Assembly: GCA_944341075.1 (NCBI GenBank)
Contig: CALVLV010000001.1
Span: 110,658 to 174,657 of the forward strand
Origin: an uncultured Clostridia bacterium
GTDB lineage: Bacteria; Bacillota; Clostridia; Christensenellales; Borkfalkiaceae
Length of the DNA stretch: 64,000 nucleotides
Reading direction: 5' to 3'
A program made the position numbers and the translations under genes. The stretch's first letter is position 1. Every line of letters starts with the position of its first letter. Shown one piece after another: positions 25,629-33,683 of the stretch. The notes under the pieces are model-generated. The model saw only the letters and a list, made by a program, of their open reading frames with translations. It did not search any database and was not told the DNA's origin.

Positions 25629-26660
25629 TTATCTCTGAACGCGGCCGCTGCCGTCGCCGCCTGCAAGGGCCTCTACTTCCTTGCGGGAAACAAGGTTGAA
25701 GTCGCCGGGGATGGTGTGCTTGAGCGCGGACGCAGCAACGCCGAATTCAAGGGCAGACTTGAAGTCCTTTCCGTCGAGGAAGCCGCAGATAACGCCGCCG
25801 GCAAAGCTGTCGCCGCCGCCTACGCGGTCAACGATGGGCGCGATCCTGTATTCGCGGGAGTGATAGAATTCGCCCGTTTCGCCGTTGTAGATGCATGCCG
25901 ACCAGCCGTTATCGGAGGCAGAGTGGCTTACGCGCAGCGAGCTGATGGCATACTTGAAGCCGAATTTTGCAACCATCTGCCGGAAGATGGACTTGTAGCC
26001 GTCGAGGTTGAGCTTGCCGGAGGTTACGTTGGTAGCTTCAGGCTTGAAGCCGAGCACGAGTTCGGCGTCCTCTTCGTTGCCGATGCACACGTCTACGTAC
26101 TTCATAAGGCCGGTCATCACCTTCTGGGCCTTTTCGGAAGACCACAGCTTTTTGCGGAAGTTGAGGTCGACAGATACTGTAAGGCCGTGCTTTTTGGCGG
26201 CCTTGAGGGCCTCTTCGGTGAGCTTTGCGGCGCTGTCTGAAAGGGCGGGAGTGATGCCCGTGAAGTGGAACCAGTCGGCGCCCTCGAATATTGCGTCGAA
26301 GTCGAAGTCTGCGGCAGTTGCCGTGCTGATGGAGGAATGTGCCCTGTCGTAAACGACCTTGGAGGGGCGCATTGCCGAGCCCGTTTCAAGGTAGTAGATG
26401 CCAAGCCTTTCGCCGCAGCGGGCAATGTGCTTGGTCTCTACGCCGTACTTTCTGAGTGCGGCAACGGCGCAGTCGCCGAGCTCGTTTGCGGGGAGCGCGG
26501 TAACGAATTCCGATTCATGCCCGTAGTTTGCGCATGAAACTGCCACGTTGGCCTCGCCGCCGCCGTAGTTGATGTCGAACTCGTCGGCCTGGATGAACTT
26601 TTCGTTGTTGGGTGTTGAAAGGCGGAGCATTATCTCGCCCATCGTCACAAGTTTTTTCAT
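25629..26660 (-). CDS. kdgK: 2-dehydro-3-deoxygluconokinase
   Basis: A 343-residue PfkB-family sugar kinase that phosphorylates KDG to KDPG. The N-terminal GEIMLRLSTPNNEKFIQADEFDINYGGGEANVAV, the sugar-contacting FHFTGITPALSD, and the ATP-site/catalytic-base motif GGGDSFAGG near residue 285 are all as in KdgK. AAGGAG precedes the ATG. It joins the two branches (galacturonate via UxaCBA; unsaturated uronates via KduI/KduD), which both give KDG. An operator-like 15-mer is found at 26701. Confidence 0.96.
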   Translation of the reverse strand: MKKLVTMGEIMLRLSTPNNEKFIQADEFDINYGGGEANVAVSCANYGHESEFVTALPANELGDCAVAALRKYGVETKHIARCGERLGIYYLETGSAMRPSKVVYDRAHSSISTATAADFDFDAIFEGADWFHFTGITPALSDSAAKLTEEALKAAKKHGLTVSVDLNFRKKLWSSEKAQKVMTGLMKYVDVCIGNEEDAELVLGFKPEATNVTSGKLNLDGYKSIFRQMVAKFGFKYAISSLRVSHSASDNGWSACIYNGETGEFYHSREYRIAPIVDRVGGGDSFAGGVICGFLDGKDFKSALEFGVAASALKHTIPGDFNLVSRKEVEALAGGDGSGRVQR

Positions 26661-26700
26661 AAGAATATCTTCTCCTTAAAAAATAAATATCAAAGTTATG

Positions 26701-26715
26701 TTCACAATTTTTTCG
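26701..26715. promoter_or_regulatory. TTCACAATTTTTTCG motif before kdgK
   Basis: Exact copy of the 15-mer at 23439-23453. Here an inverted, slightly altered copy (CGAAAAAATTCGTGA, about 26729-26743) follows, so the pair could also fold into a hairpin at the edge of the repeat-filled spacer. Confidence 0.45.
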
Positions 26716-26792
26716 TGCTGGCCGAGCGCGAAAAAATTCGTGATTTTGAGAAACCAGGTTTCTCTGGCGGCATCTTTTAGTGCCCTGTTTGT

Positions 26793-26890
26793 CATTTTGA
26801 GCGGAGCGTCATGCAATGCCGCGCAGTCGAAAAATCTCAGGCAAGAGATTTCTCCGCTCCACTCACTTCGTTCGCTCCGGTCGAAATGAC
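26793..26890. repeat. MITE-like dispersed repeat, short form
   Basis: 98 bases with GTCATTTTGAGCGGAGCG at the left and CGGTCGAAATGAC at the right, and AAATCTC/GAGATTTCTCC inside. Related to 23498-23665 and 42690-42795. No open frame with gene-like features. Confidence 0.7.
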
Positions 26891-26924
26891 AATTGTTATA
26901 TAAAACAATTTACGTTTGCAAGGC

Positions 26925-27150
26925 GGGTTTCCCGCCGCCGCAAGTTCGCCTCGTATCCTCGTTGGTCGGCTCCGCAACGCCTCACGCTTCGCTCGGCATG
27001 TCGCGGTCTCTCCGCGGCACACGAACAGCGGGTATCCGCTGTTCTATGAAGAGTGCTGCTCGTCCCAATTTGCTGCGGTCAGCAGGCTCACCAAGGGTGA
27101 ATGGCGAAGATTTATATATTCGTGGGCCATTAATCATCTTCGCCAGAGGG
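26925..27150. repeat. dispersed intergenic repeat, family B
   Basis: About 225 bases reappearing inverted at about 35935-36190: a shared core with CGCCTCGTATCCTCGTTGG, CGCAACGCCTCACGCT, TCGGCATGT and GAACAGCGGGT, ending near TATATTCGTGGGCC. Translations of this core (ARHVAVSPRHTNSG-like) are artefacts. Function unknown. Confidence 0.7.
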
Positions 27151-27170
27151 GCTGGCCCATTTAGCTCACG

Positions 27171-27203
27171 AAAAATTTAGCTTTCGACCAAAGCTAAATT
27201 TTT
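27171..27203 (-). terminator. hairpin overlapping the eda stop codon
   Basis: A perfect 14-bp stem AAAAATTTAGCTTT (27171-27184) / AAAGCTAAATTTTT (27190-27203) with loop CGACC. The TAG stop of the aldolase gene lies inside it. It probably ends or attenuates that transcript before kdgK. Confidence 0.6.
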
Positions 27204-28195
27204 GTGACCCGTTTAACAAGGTGAACGGCAAACCCGCCGAACTGATCCTTTAAATAGGCAACGTTAAGCTCGCCTGTGGATTTATCGAACTTGAAGGAAG
27301 TTTCGTCTGCCTCGAAGCCGCGCAGCTTGAGCTGGTACACTGCACGCTTTACCGAATTGGTGGCAATGGCTATGTGGCCGTTGTCGCCGCGGAAGGGCGA
27401 CTTCATCATCTCTACATAGGTAGAGGCGAACACCGAGCTGTTGCCCACCTTTTTGGCAAAGCCGAATGCCGATTGGAACTTATCGGCAACACCCTCCGCC
27501 TCTTCGGGGTTTGCACAGTTGATACCCACGTGCACGAGCTCGAAGCCGAGCATTCTGTCCACGGCCTCGCGGCAGAGGCGGGTGATCTCGTCCCAGTTTT
27601 CCTCTGCAAGTGCCTTTGCGGGCACTATCCAGCTGCCGCCGCAGCAGACTATTTTATTGTATGCAAGGTAACTGTTCAGGTTGTCCGCGGTGATGCCGCC
27701 CGTGGGCATGAAGCGCATGTTCCGGTAGGGGCCGCACACCGATTTTATGTATGCCACGCCGCCCGCCTGTTCTGCGGGGAAGAACTTTACAAAGTCCAGC
27801 CCCAGCTCCATGGCCTGCTCTATCTCGCTTGCGGAGGAGAGGCCGGGCGCAAAAGCTATGCCCTTTTCAAGGCAGTGCGACACCACCTTGGGGTTGAGGC
27901 CGGGCGCAACGCAGAACTTTGCGCCTGCGGCGGTGGCAGCCTCTGCCTGTTCGACCGTGAGCACCGTGCCGGCGCCCACCATCATGTCGGGGAAGGCCTT
28001 TAACATGCGGGCGATGACCTGGTCTGCGCCCTTGGCGCGGAAAGTCACCTCGGCACAGTTTATGCCGCCCGCGCGCAGTGCCGCGGCAAGCTTTTCGGCA
28101 TTTTCTACCTTGTCCAGCTTTATTACGGGCACTATGCCGATGTTGGAAAATTCTTCGACTACGGCATTTATCTTTGCCCTTGTCTGTTCGTTCAT
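27194..28195 (-). CDS. KDPG aldolase fused to a VOC/glyoxalase-like domain
   Basis: A 333-residue two-domain protein. Residues 1-215 are a class I KDPG/KHG aldolase (Eda): IVPVIKLDKVENAEKLAAALRAGGINCAEVTFRAK, VGAGTVLT, and the Schiff-base lysine region FVKFFPAEQAGG and FMPTGGI. It splits KDPG into pyruvate and glyceraldehyde 3-phosphate, the last step of the pathway. Residues about 216-333 (FELVHVGINCANPEEAEGVADKFQSAFGF ... GHIAIATNSVKRAVYQLKLRGF ... QFGGFAVHLVKRV) have the beta-alpha-beta-beta-beta pattern of a VOC domain, absent in ordinary Eda (~210 residues). Its role is unknown. Confidence 0.9.
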   Translation of the reverse strand: MNEQTRAKINAVVEEFSNIGIVPVIKLDKVENAEKLAAALRAGGINCAEVTFRAKGADQVIARMLKAFPDMMVGAGTVLTVEQAEAATAAGAKFCVAPGLNPKVVSHCLEKGIAFAPGLSSASEIEQAMELGLDFVKFFPAEQAGGVAYIKSVCGPYRNMRFMPTGGITADNLNSYLAYNKIVCCGGSWIVPAKALAEENWDEITRLCREAVDRMLGFELVHVGINCANPEEAEGVADKFQSAFGFAKKVGNSSVFASTYVEMMKSPFRGDNGHIAIATNSVKRAVYQLKLRGFEADETSFKFDKSTGELNVAYLKDQFGGFAVHLVKRVTKI

Positions 28196-28256
28196 ATCTT
28201 AACTCCCTGTATGCCGCTTTTGAGCGATATACACAAAAAAATTTTCGTACATTACA

Positions 28257-28285
28257 ATTATAATATCATGCGCCCGTTAAGTAAA
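28257..28285 (-). promoter_or_regulatory. promoter of the aldolase fusion gene
   Basis: Minus strand: TTTACT (28280-28285), 17 bases, TATAAT (28257-28262). It lies about 62 bases before the start codon, so eda and genes after it can be made independently of kduD. Confidence 0.6.
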
Positions 28286-28392
28286 TTAAATAAACGGACA
28301 TATGCATTCATTTTACGGACGTAATTATGTTACTTTGTCACATAAACGTCATTTCAGGCGTAAAAACGGCAACTCGTGCGCCGCAAGGCGCG

Positions 28393-29145
28393 TCACCTGC
28401 CCAGCCAGCCGCCGTCTACCGCCAGCGTAAAGCCGTTCACGTAGTCGGATGCAGCCGAGGCAAGGAATACCGCCGCGCCCTCCAGGTCGGCGGGAGTGCC
28501 CCACCTGCCCGCGGGTATGCGCGCGAGGATGTCGGCCGAGCGCTCCTCGTCCTGCCGCAGCTGCTGCGTGTTGTTTGTTGCCATGTAGCCGGGCGCGACG
28601 GCGTTTACGTTTATGCCGTACTTTGCCCACTCGTTGGCAAGCGTCATGGTGATGCCGCGTATGGCAGACTTGGACGCCGTGTAAGAGGGCACGCGTATGC
28701 CGCCCTGGTAGGACAGCATAGAGGCTATATTGATTATTTTGCCGCCGCTGCCCTGCGCGATGAACTGCTTTGCCACCGCCTGCGTTAAAAAGAACACCGT
28801 TTTTAAGTTGACGGACATTACACTGTCCCAATTCTCCTCGGAAAATTCTATAGAGTCCTGGCGCTTTATTATGCCGGCGTTGTTGACGAGTATGTCTATG
28901 CGGCCGAACTTATCCAGCGTTTCCTGCACCACCTGCGGAATGACCTCGCATGTGGATAGGTCGGCGATAATGTTGTGAAAGCTGTCGCCGATCAGCTGCC
29001 TGGTCTCCGTGCTGGGACGGCGCGAAACGCCCGCGACCTGCGCGCCTGCCTCTGCAAAGGCGCGGCAGATACCCTGCCCGAGGCCGGTGTTGCTGCCCGT
29101 GACTATTGCCACTTTGCCCTTTAAACTGAAGCTGTCTAAAATCAT
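28393..29145 (-). CDS. kduD: 2-dehydro-3-deoxy-D-gluconate 5-dehydrogenase
   Basis: A 250-residue short-chain dehydrogenase reducing 2,5-diketo-3-deoxygluconate to KDG with NAD(P)H. Cofactor motif TGSNTGLGQG (about 16-25), NNAGI, and the catalytic Ser-Tyr-Lys (IASMLSYQGGIRVPSYTASKSA). The segments GIIKRQDSIEFSEENWDSVMSVNLKTVFFL and PGYMATNNTQQLR are characteristic of KduD. GGAGGG precedes the ATG. It is the first gene of the uronate cluster. Confidence 0.95.
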   Translation of the reverse strand: MILDSFSLKGKVAIVTGSNTGLGQGICRAFAEAGAQVAGVSRRPSTETRQLIGDSFHNIIADLSTCEVIPQVVQETLDKFGRIDILVNNAGIIKRQDSIEFSEENWDSVMSVNLKTVFFLTQAVAKQFIAQGSGGKIINIASMLSYQGGIRVPSYTASKSAIRGITMTLANEWAKYGINVNAVAPGYMATNNTQQLRQDEERSADILARIPAGRWGTPADLEGAAVFLASAASDYVNGFTLAVDGGWLGR

Positions 29146-29166
29146 AAAAATCCCTCCTCTATCTTT

Positions 29167-29195
29167 TTTACAGCCTGTATCAGCAATAATTGCAA
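29167..29195 (-). promoter_or_regulatory. possible kduD promoter
   Basis: Minus strand: TTGCAA (29190-29195), 17 bases, TGTAAA (29167-29172), about 20 bases before the start codon. The -10 is weak. Confidence 0.4.
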
Positions 29196-29280
29196 TACTT
29201 TGCCGAATTTATTTCATATATATATTAACACCTTACGCAATTTTTTTCAAGGGCTGGAGCCAAATTATCAAAAAATACTT

Positions 29281-29533
29281 TTTTAGCGATTTAGGGCTCC
29301 CTTGTGTAAAGGGAGCCGGCGGCGTAGCCGGCCGAGGGATTGCGCCGCAACCGCGCTTCCCCGTTTTAAGGGGAAGCGGGTTGCACGAGCCTGCGAGGGC
29401 GACCCGATAGGGTTTACGCTTTACGCCGCAATATATCCTCCTCTGATAGGGGAGGTGGCACGCGCAGCGTGACGGAAGGATTGTTTTTTTGTTTTGAGAT
29501 TTCTCCGCTACGCTTCGCTCCGGTCGAAATGAC
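29281..29533. repeat. composite of dispersed repeats
   Basis: Left part carries GGCTCCCTTGTGTAAAGGGAGC, GGCGGCGTAGCCGGCC and the GGGGAAGCGGGTTGCACGAGCC block, related to 33455-33680 and 36430-36465. The right part (29497-29533) is the GAGATTTCTCC...GGTCGAAATGAC end of the MITE-like family. Several perfect short hairpins. No gene; the surrounding 495-base spacer holds nothing else except a TTGCCCCGCATATATAT variant at 29601. Confidence 0.65.
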
Positions 29534-29641
29534 GGCGGGCGGATAGCCCCCCCCCTACACAATAGGGCACGGGGCGGAATAAATTAAGCGGGGCAACGCA
29601 TTGCCCCGCATATATATCTTAAATAACCAACAATAACTAAC

Positions 29642-30496
29642 TTACGGAGCGGCGAAAGTCACCTTTTGCCCGCTGCCGATGCGGTAACATTCGCCGCGTA
29701 TCTCCACCCACACGGTGCGGTAAGATGGATTGAACACGCTTTCGCCGTCCAGGGAGTATACAAGCGAATTGTAGCACTGCACGTAGTCGTATATGTCGCC
29801 GTTGGTGGCGCACCATATATCGCCCCTGCCGCACACCGACTTGCCGATATCCTCCGCTATGTTCCAGTTGCCGTTATCTTCAAATTCGTAGGAGTGTCCC
29901 CAGATATACATGAGCCACGGCTCCCTGTGCTTGAACTCATCCGAAGGTTTATTGTTTAAAAACTTTGCAAGCAGTTCGCCAAGGCGCGGGTCGGCGTGGT
30001 GACAGGTGGGGTTTAAATGCAGCCAGTCCTGCGGAAGGGCAAAGCTGTATGTGGGCACGGTAGTTCGGGCATATGCTATGCCCAATGCACGCATGACGGG
30101 GATAAGCTGTTCGGTGGCGCCGCTGTACGCATACGCCATTCCGCGCACTATTCGGCCGAACTTTTCCTCCAGCCGGGCGCGGTTGTCGGCAAGCTCCTTT
30201 ACACCGAGGGCGGCGGGGACTTTATCTAAAAACACGTGGCGGGCGCCGTGCATGGCTACCTCGTGCGGGCCGTCGCGGTAGGCGGCTATGGTCTGCGCCT
30301 CGTCCATGCGGCCGTGCCAGCACTGCGCGCCGAACAGCGCGCTGTTTAAGTTGAACGTGCCCTTAAGGCCGTATCTGTTGAAAATTTCTATCAGCTTTCT
30401 GTCGGCGGACACGCCGTCGTCGTAGCTGAACGTGAGCGCCTTTTCCCTGCCTTCGGGAAAGCGCATGTAGCGCTCGTGATACATCTGAATAAACAT
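29642..30496 (-). CDS. polysaccharide deacetylase-family protein (NodB fold)
   Basis: A 284-residue cytoplasmic protein. MRFPEGREKALTFSYDDGVSADRKLIEIFNRYGLKGTFNLNSALFG is a NodB-type start, with the metal/catalytic Asp pair in SYDDG, and HEVAMHGARHVFLDK is the His-x3-His-like motif 2. No signal peptide. The start is uncertain: ATG 30496, 30484 and 30466 all lack a clear ribosome site. Similar proteins occur beside plant-polysaccharide gene clusters; a role in removing acetyl groups from imported pectin oligomers is inference. Its promoter is embedded in the terminator of the upstream MATE gene. Confidence 0.85.
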   Translation of the reverse strand: MFIQMYHERYMRFPEGREKALTFSYDDGVSADRKLIEIFNRYGLKGTFNLNSALFGAQCWHGRMDEAQTIAAYRDGPHEVAMHGARHVFLDKVPAALGVKELADNRARLEEKFGRIVRGMAYAYSGATEQLIPVMRALGIAYARTTVPTYSFALPQDWLHLNPTCHHADPRLGELLAKFLNNKPSDEFKHREPWLMYIWGHSYEFEDNGNWNIAEDIGKSVCGRGDIWCATNGDIYDYVQCYNSLVYSLDGESVFNPSYRTVWVEIRGECYRIGSGQKVTFAAP

Positions 30497-30582
30497 GGTT
30501 GGCCCCTTGCCCGCGGCTTACATAAATTTTTGCCCCGCGGGTCGCGGCGCCAAAAGCGCGCCGCATGCATAATTGCATATAC

Positions 30583-30622
30583 AGTATAACACAAGGCACG
30601 CCGCCTGTAAAGGGCGGCGTGC
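30583..30622 (-). promoter_or_regulatory. promoter nested in a terminator-like hairpin
   Basis: Minus strand: TTTACA (30606-30611), 17 bases, TATACT (30583-30588). The -35 box is the loop of a perfect 10-bp inverted repeat, GCACGCCGCC (30596-30605) / GGCGGCGTGC (30613-30622), which lies 25 bases after the MATE stop codon. Confidence 0.6.
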
Positions 30623-30646
30623 AAAATTACTTTCTGCCAAAACAGC

Positions 30647-32239
30647 TTACCTTGCGGCAAACTTTTTGGCGTGCTTTTTTGAATAGGGCGAATATTCTAT
30701 CTTTCTTCCGCGGCGGGTGCGCTGGGCAAACGCCGCGCGGCCCAGCCTGTCGGCCGCCTCCTCGGCGATGAGGCCCGAGGCCTTTTTCCACCTGCCCGTG
30801 AGCAGCCTTGCCACGAACAGCACCGACCTGCCCACCCAGTCTGCGCACATGGCTATCCAGAAGCCGAAGGCGCCCAGCTCAAATTTGAAACCGAACAGCC
30901 TTTCAAACAGCGGGGTGAGGGTGTCGTCTGTAAGCACGAAGCACACGCCCACGCGCAGCACTATCATAGAGGTTATGGCCGCCGCCATTACGTACTTTAC
31001 GTCTGAAGTGGCCTTGAGTATTGCGGGGGTGGTGAACGAAAGAGGGTATGTCACCATCTGGAAGGAGAGGCACAGGTACAGGCACCTGAGCGCCTCGGGG
31101 TATGCCTCGGCGGGGTATTCGTATATGTACATAGTCCACTGCGCCGTGCCCATGAACAGCGCCACGGCTATGGCGTTTGCTATGAAGGATATTACGAACA
31201 TCTTTTTTATGTAGTACTTTACCTGATCGGGATCGCCCGCACCCACGGCCTGGCCTATTACCGTAAGGCTGGCAGTTCCCACGCCGCTGCCCACCACCGA
31301 GGCATAGTTGTTTATGCCGTTTGCTATAGAGTTGGCGTTGGCCTGAATGTTCACGTCCTCCACCACTCCGTTTATAACACGCTGTTCAACATAGCAGCCC
31401 GCGTTTACAAAGCGGAATGTCAGCAGCTTGCCCAGCTGGAACAGGCAGCTTTCAATGCCGCTGGGAATGGCGATATACAGTATCTTTTTTATCATTTTGC
31501 CGTCGAAGCGCCACGTTATTATGCCGCCGAACAGCTGAAGGGGCGTCACGCGCACGGCGTTGTTTTTATTTGAGAGCAGAACCATCAGGTATACCGCAGG
31601 TATGGCGCGCGCTATGAGCGTGGCGAGCGCGGCACCCTGCACCTCCATGTTGAAAACGTAGATGAACAGCGCGTTCAGCCCTATGTTTACAAAACAGCTT
31701 ATGGCGGCGCTTATCATGGTGAACATGCTCTTGCGCTGCGCGCGCAGCAGGGCGGCGCTGCCGTTGAACAGCCCTATGAAGGGGAATGACGCCGCCGTTA
31801 TGTAGAAGTATTCGCGCTCGTAGGCGTATGTGGCGGGGCTTTCGGCGCGGACGTCGCTGAAGAACAGGTCGAGCAGCGGGCCGTTGAGGGCGAGGCATGC
31901 GGCGGCTATGAGCACCGAGAGCAGCAGCACGAGCATGAGCATCTGGCGGGCGCTCTTGTTGGCGTTTTCGTTGTCGCGCGCGCCGAGGAACTGCGAGGTT
32001 ATTATCGCCCCGCCCGTGGCAAACGCCGAAAACAGCTGTATTATAAGGTTGTTTATCTGGTCTACGTTGGAAACGGCGTTGCCCGCGTTGCCCGCCGCGT
32101 CTATGCGGGAGACCATCGCCGAGTCGAAGAAGCCGAGCGACGTAGAAAAAATAGCCTCTATCACGATGGGAGCTATCAGCCACAGCAGCTGTTTGCCCGT
32201 GAACAGGCTGTACTTCTTTTTTGCGTTTACCGTCTGCAC
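30647..32239 (-). CDS. MATE-family membrane exporter
   Basis: About 530 residues; twelve TM segments of the multidrug and toxin extrusion (cation antiporter) family. I prefer GTG 32239 because AAAGGAG lies nine bases upstream; a GTG 16 codons earlier is possible. LIAPIVIEAIFSTSLGFFDSAMVSRIDAAGNAGNAVSNVDQI and FATGGAIITSQFLGARDNENANKSARQ are typical of the N-terminal half, and VGTASLTVIGQAVGAGDPDQVKYYIKK repeats the theme in the second half. The ~60-residue Arg/Lys-rich C-terminal tail is unusual. Divergent from an AraC gene that may control it. Confidence 0.92.
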   Translation of the reverse strand: MQTVNAKKKYSLFTGKQLLWLIAPIVIEAIFSTSLGFFDSAMVSRIDAAGNAGNAVSNVDQINNLIIQLFSAFATGGAIITSQFLGARDNENANKSARQMLMLVLLLSVLIAAACLALNGPLLDLFFSDVRAESPATYAYEREYFYITAASFPFIGLFNGSAALLRAQRKSMFTMISAAISCFVNIGLNALFIYVFNMEVQGAALATLIARAIPAVYLMVLLSNKNNAVRVTPLQLFGGIITWRFDGKMIKKILYIAIPSGIESCLFQLGKLLTFRFVNAGCYVEQRVINGVVEDVNIQANANSIANGINNYASVVGSGVGTASLTVIGQAVGAGDPDQVKYYIKKMFVISFIANAIAVALFMGTAQWTMYIYEYPAEAYPEALRCLYLCLSFQMVTYPLSFTTPAILKATSDVKYVMAAAITSMIVLRVGVCFVLTDDTLTPLFERLFGFKFELGAFGFWIAMCADWVGRSVLFVARLLTGRWKKASGLIAEEAADRLGRAAFAQRTRRGRKIEYSPYSKKHAKKFAAR

Positions 32240-32339
32240 CTCTGTATACTCCTTTAAAAGCCGAAAACTTTTCTGTTCGGGCCGCACCCGAAAAATTTAT
32301 CACCGTTTTTTTTGCACAAATATTTTACAACGATTTTTC

Positions 32340-32369
32340 TTGATTTTCTACCGCTTTATGCGCTACAAT
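32340..32369 (+). promoter_or_regulatory. promoter of AraC gene
   Basis: TTGATT (32340-32345), 18 bases, TACAAT (32364-32369), about 40 bases before the ribosome site. Confidence 0.55.
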
Positions 32370-32416
32370 TATATAAAAATACAGATTTTGCAACACAATT
32401 CAAGGGAGGGCAGGCA

Positions 32417-33247
32417 ATGGCATACGCAACGGGCGTTAAACCGCAGAGCGGCACGATAGACAGAATATATGCCTGGCGCGAACAGCGCGGGGCAGGCTTT
32501 ATTATGGCGGCGCCCCACTGCCACCCGTACTTTGAGCTATACTGCGTTGAGGGCGGCGCATGCAGTTTTTTTACGGGCGAGAACGTATACGAACTGCGCG
32601 AAGGCGACTTTCTGCTTATACCGCCGCAGGTATTCCACTACACGCGCTACCCCACCGACTGCAGGCGGTGCGACATATTTTTCCGCGAAGGCGACCTTGC
32701 CGAAGGCGTAAAAAAGGTGCTGCCGCAGGGGGCGGAATTTTTGGGGCAGGTGAGGCTGTTCCGCGTGCCCGAGGCGTACCGCGGGCAGGTGGGCGGCATT
32801 ATAGAGCGTATGGCGCGCGAGGAAAAGATAGCCGACGAACGCTCCGCGCCCATGCTGTGCGCGCTTTTGAACGAACTGTTTTTGCTGTGCAGCCGCGAGT
32901 GCGACTTTTTGCAGATGCCCGAAAAAATTCACACCACCGACATGCCCATAGTGCGGGCGGCGCAGTTTATAGGCGAAAACTATGCCGAGGACATATCCAC
33001 CGAAGATATCGCCGCCGCGGCGGGCTACAGCCCCAACTACCTGTGCCGCAGGTTCCGCGAGGCGGCAGGAATAGGCGTGCACGAATACCTTGTGTTCATA
33101 CGCCTGCAGCATGCCGCGCTGGAACTGCTCTCCACCGACCATTCGGTCACAGAAATAGCGCTGCGGTGCGGTTTTTCGGGCGGGAACTATTTTAAAGACG
33201 CCTTTAAACGGCGGTACGGCGTTACGCCGAGGGAATACAGAAAATAA
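32417..33247 (+). CDS. AraC-family regulator with cupin sensor
   Basis: A 276-residue regulator. ATG 32417 follows GGGAGGG. The N-terminal cupin (HCHPYFELYCVEGGACSFFTGENVYELREGDFLLIPPQVFHYTR) senses a small ligand; the C-terminus holds both AraC helix-turn-helix units (TEDIAAAAGYSPNYLCRRFREAAGIGVHEYLVFIRLQHA and VTEIALRCGFSGGNYFKDAFKRRYGVTPREYRK). It is divergent from the MATE exporter with 177 bases between starts, the usual layout for local control. A link to the neighbouring pectin genes is possible. Confidence 0.93.
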   Translation: MAYATGVKPQSGTIDRIYAWREQRGAGFIMAAPHCHPYFELYCVEGGACSFFTGENVYELREGDFLLIPPQVFHYTRYPTDCRRCDIFFREGDLAEGVKKVLPQGAEFLGQVRLFRVPEAYRGQVGGIIERMAREEKIADERSAPMLCALLNELFLLCSRECDFLQMPEKIHTTDMPIVRAAQFIGENYAEDISTEDIAAAAGYSPNYLCRRFREAAGIGVHEYLVFIRLQHAALELLSTDHSVTEIALRCGFSGGNYFKDAFKRRYGVTPREYRK

Positions 33248-33313
33248 ATTTATATTTGCCGCTGCAAGTATGCGGCACCGCATAGAGATAAAACCGCCTA
33301 TAATTTTACGGCA

Positions 33314-33330
33314 TTGCCCCGCACATATGC
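33314..33330 (+). repeat. dispersed 17-base motif TTGCCCCGCACATATGC
   Basis: One of four exact copies in the window (also 24743-24759, 53888-53904 inverted, and 60722-60738 inverted inside a coding region). Downstream in the same spacer a large hairpin, GCGGCGGCGCGCT/AGCGCGCCGCCGC (33387-33419), is placed to terminate one of the converging genes. Confidence 0.7.
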
Positions 33331-33454
33331 GGGAAATAATTATAAAATTTATTTAAAACAGCGACAGATAAAATTTAAATAAGAATGCGGCGGCGCGCTT
33401 TTTTTAGCGCGCCGCCGCAACTTATGGCAAATTTATAGTTACTGCAATCTTGGC

Positions 33455-33680
33455 GCCCCTTAGTAAGTGGGACTTGGCCGCAATCTTGGCGCCCTTGTGT
33501 AAAGGGAGCTGGCTTGCACGAGCATTGCGAGGGCAAGACTGAGGGATTGTGCCGCAATATAGCCTCCCTTAGTAAGGGAGGTGCCGCGACAGTATGTCGC
33601 GGCGGTGGGATTTTTCTACGCCGCACCACCCGTACCCCTCCTTTAATTCCTCCCCTTAGGCAGGGGAGGCATGGTGCGGG
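33455..33680. repeat. dispersed repeat cluster
   Basis: Contains CTTAGTAAGTGGG, two CTTGGCGCCC-starting units (33450, 33486), CTTGTGTAAAGGGAGCTGG, CTTGCACGAGCATTGCGAGG and CTCCCTTAGTAAGGGAGG. Related to 29281-29485 and 36430-36465. Open frames across it are not gene-like. Confidence 0.6.
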
Positions 33681-33683
33681 GTG

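Noticed and set aside
26893-27180. Small open frames with ARHVAVSPRHTNSG-like products, also at 35810-36209
   Set aside because: They lie in the dispersed family B repeat; the same peptide in different contexts is a translation artefact of repeated DNA.
29233-29562. 109-codon minus-strand frame
   Set aside because: Covers two repeat families and lacks a ribosome site.
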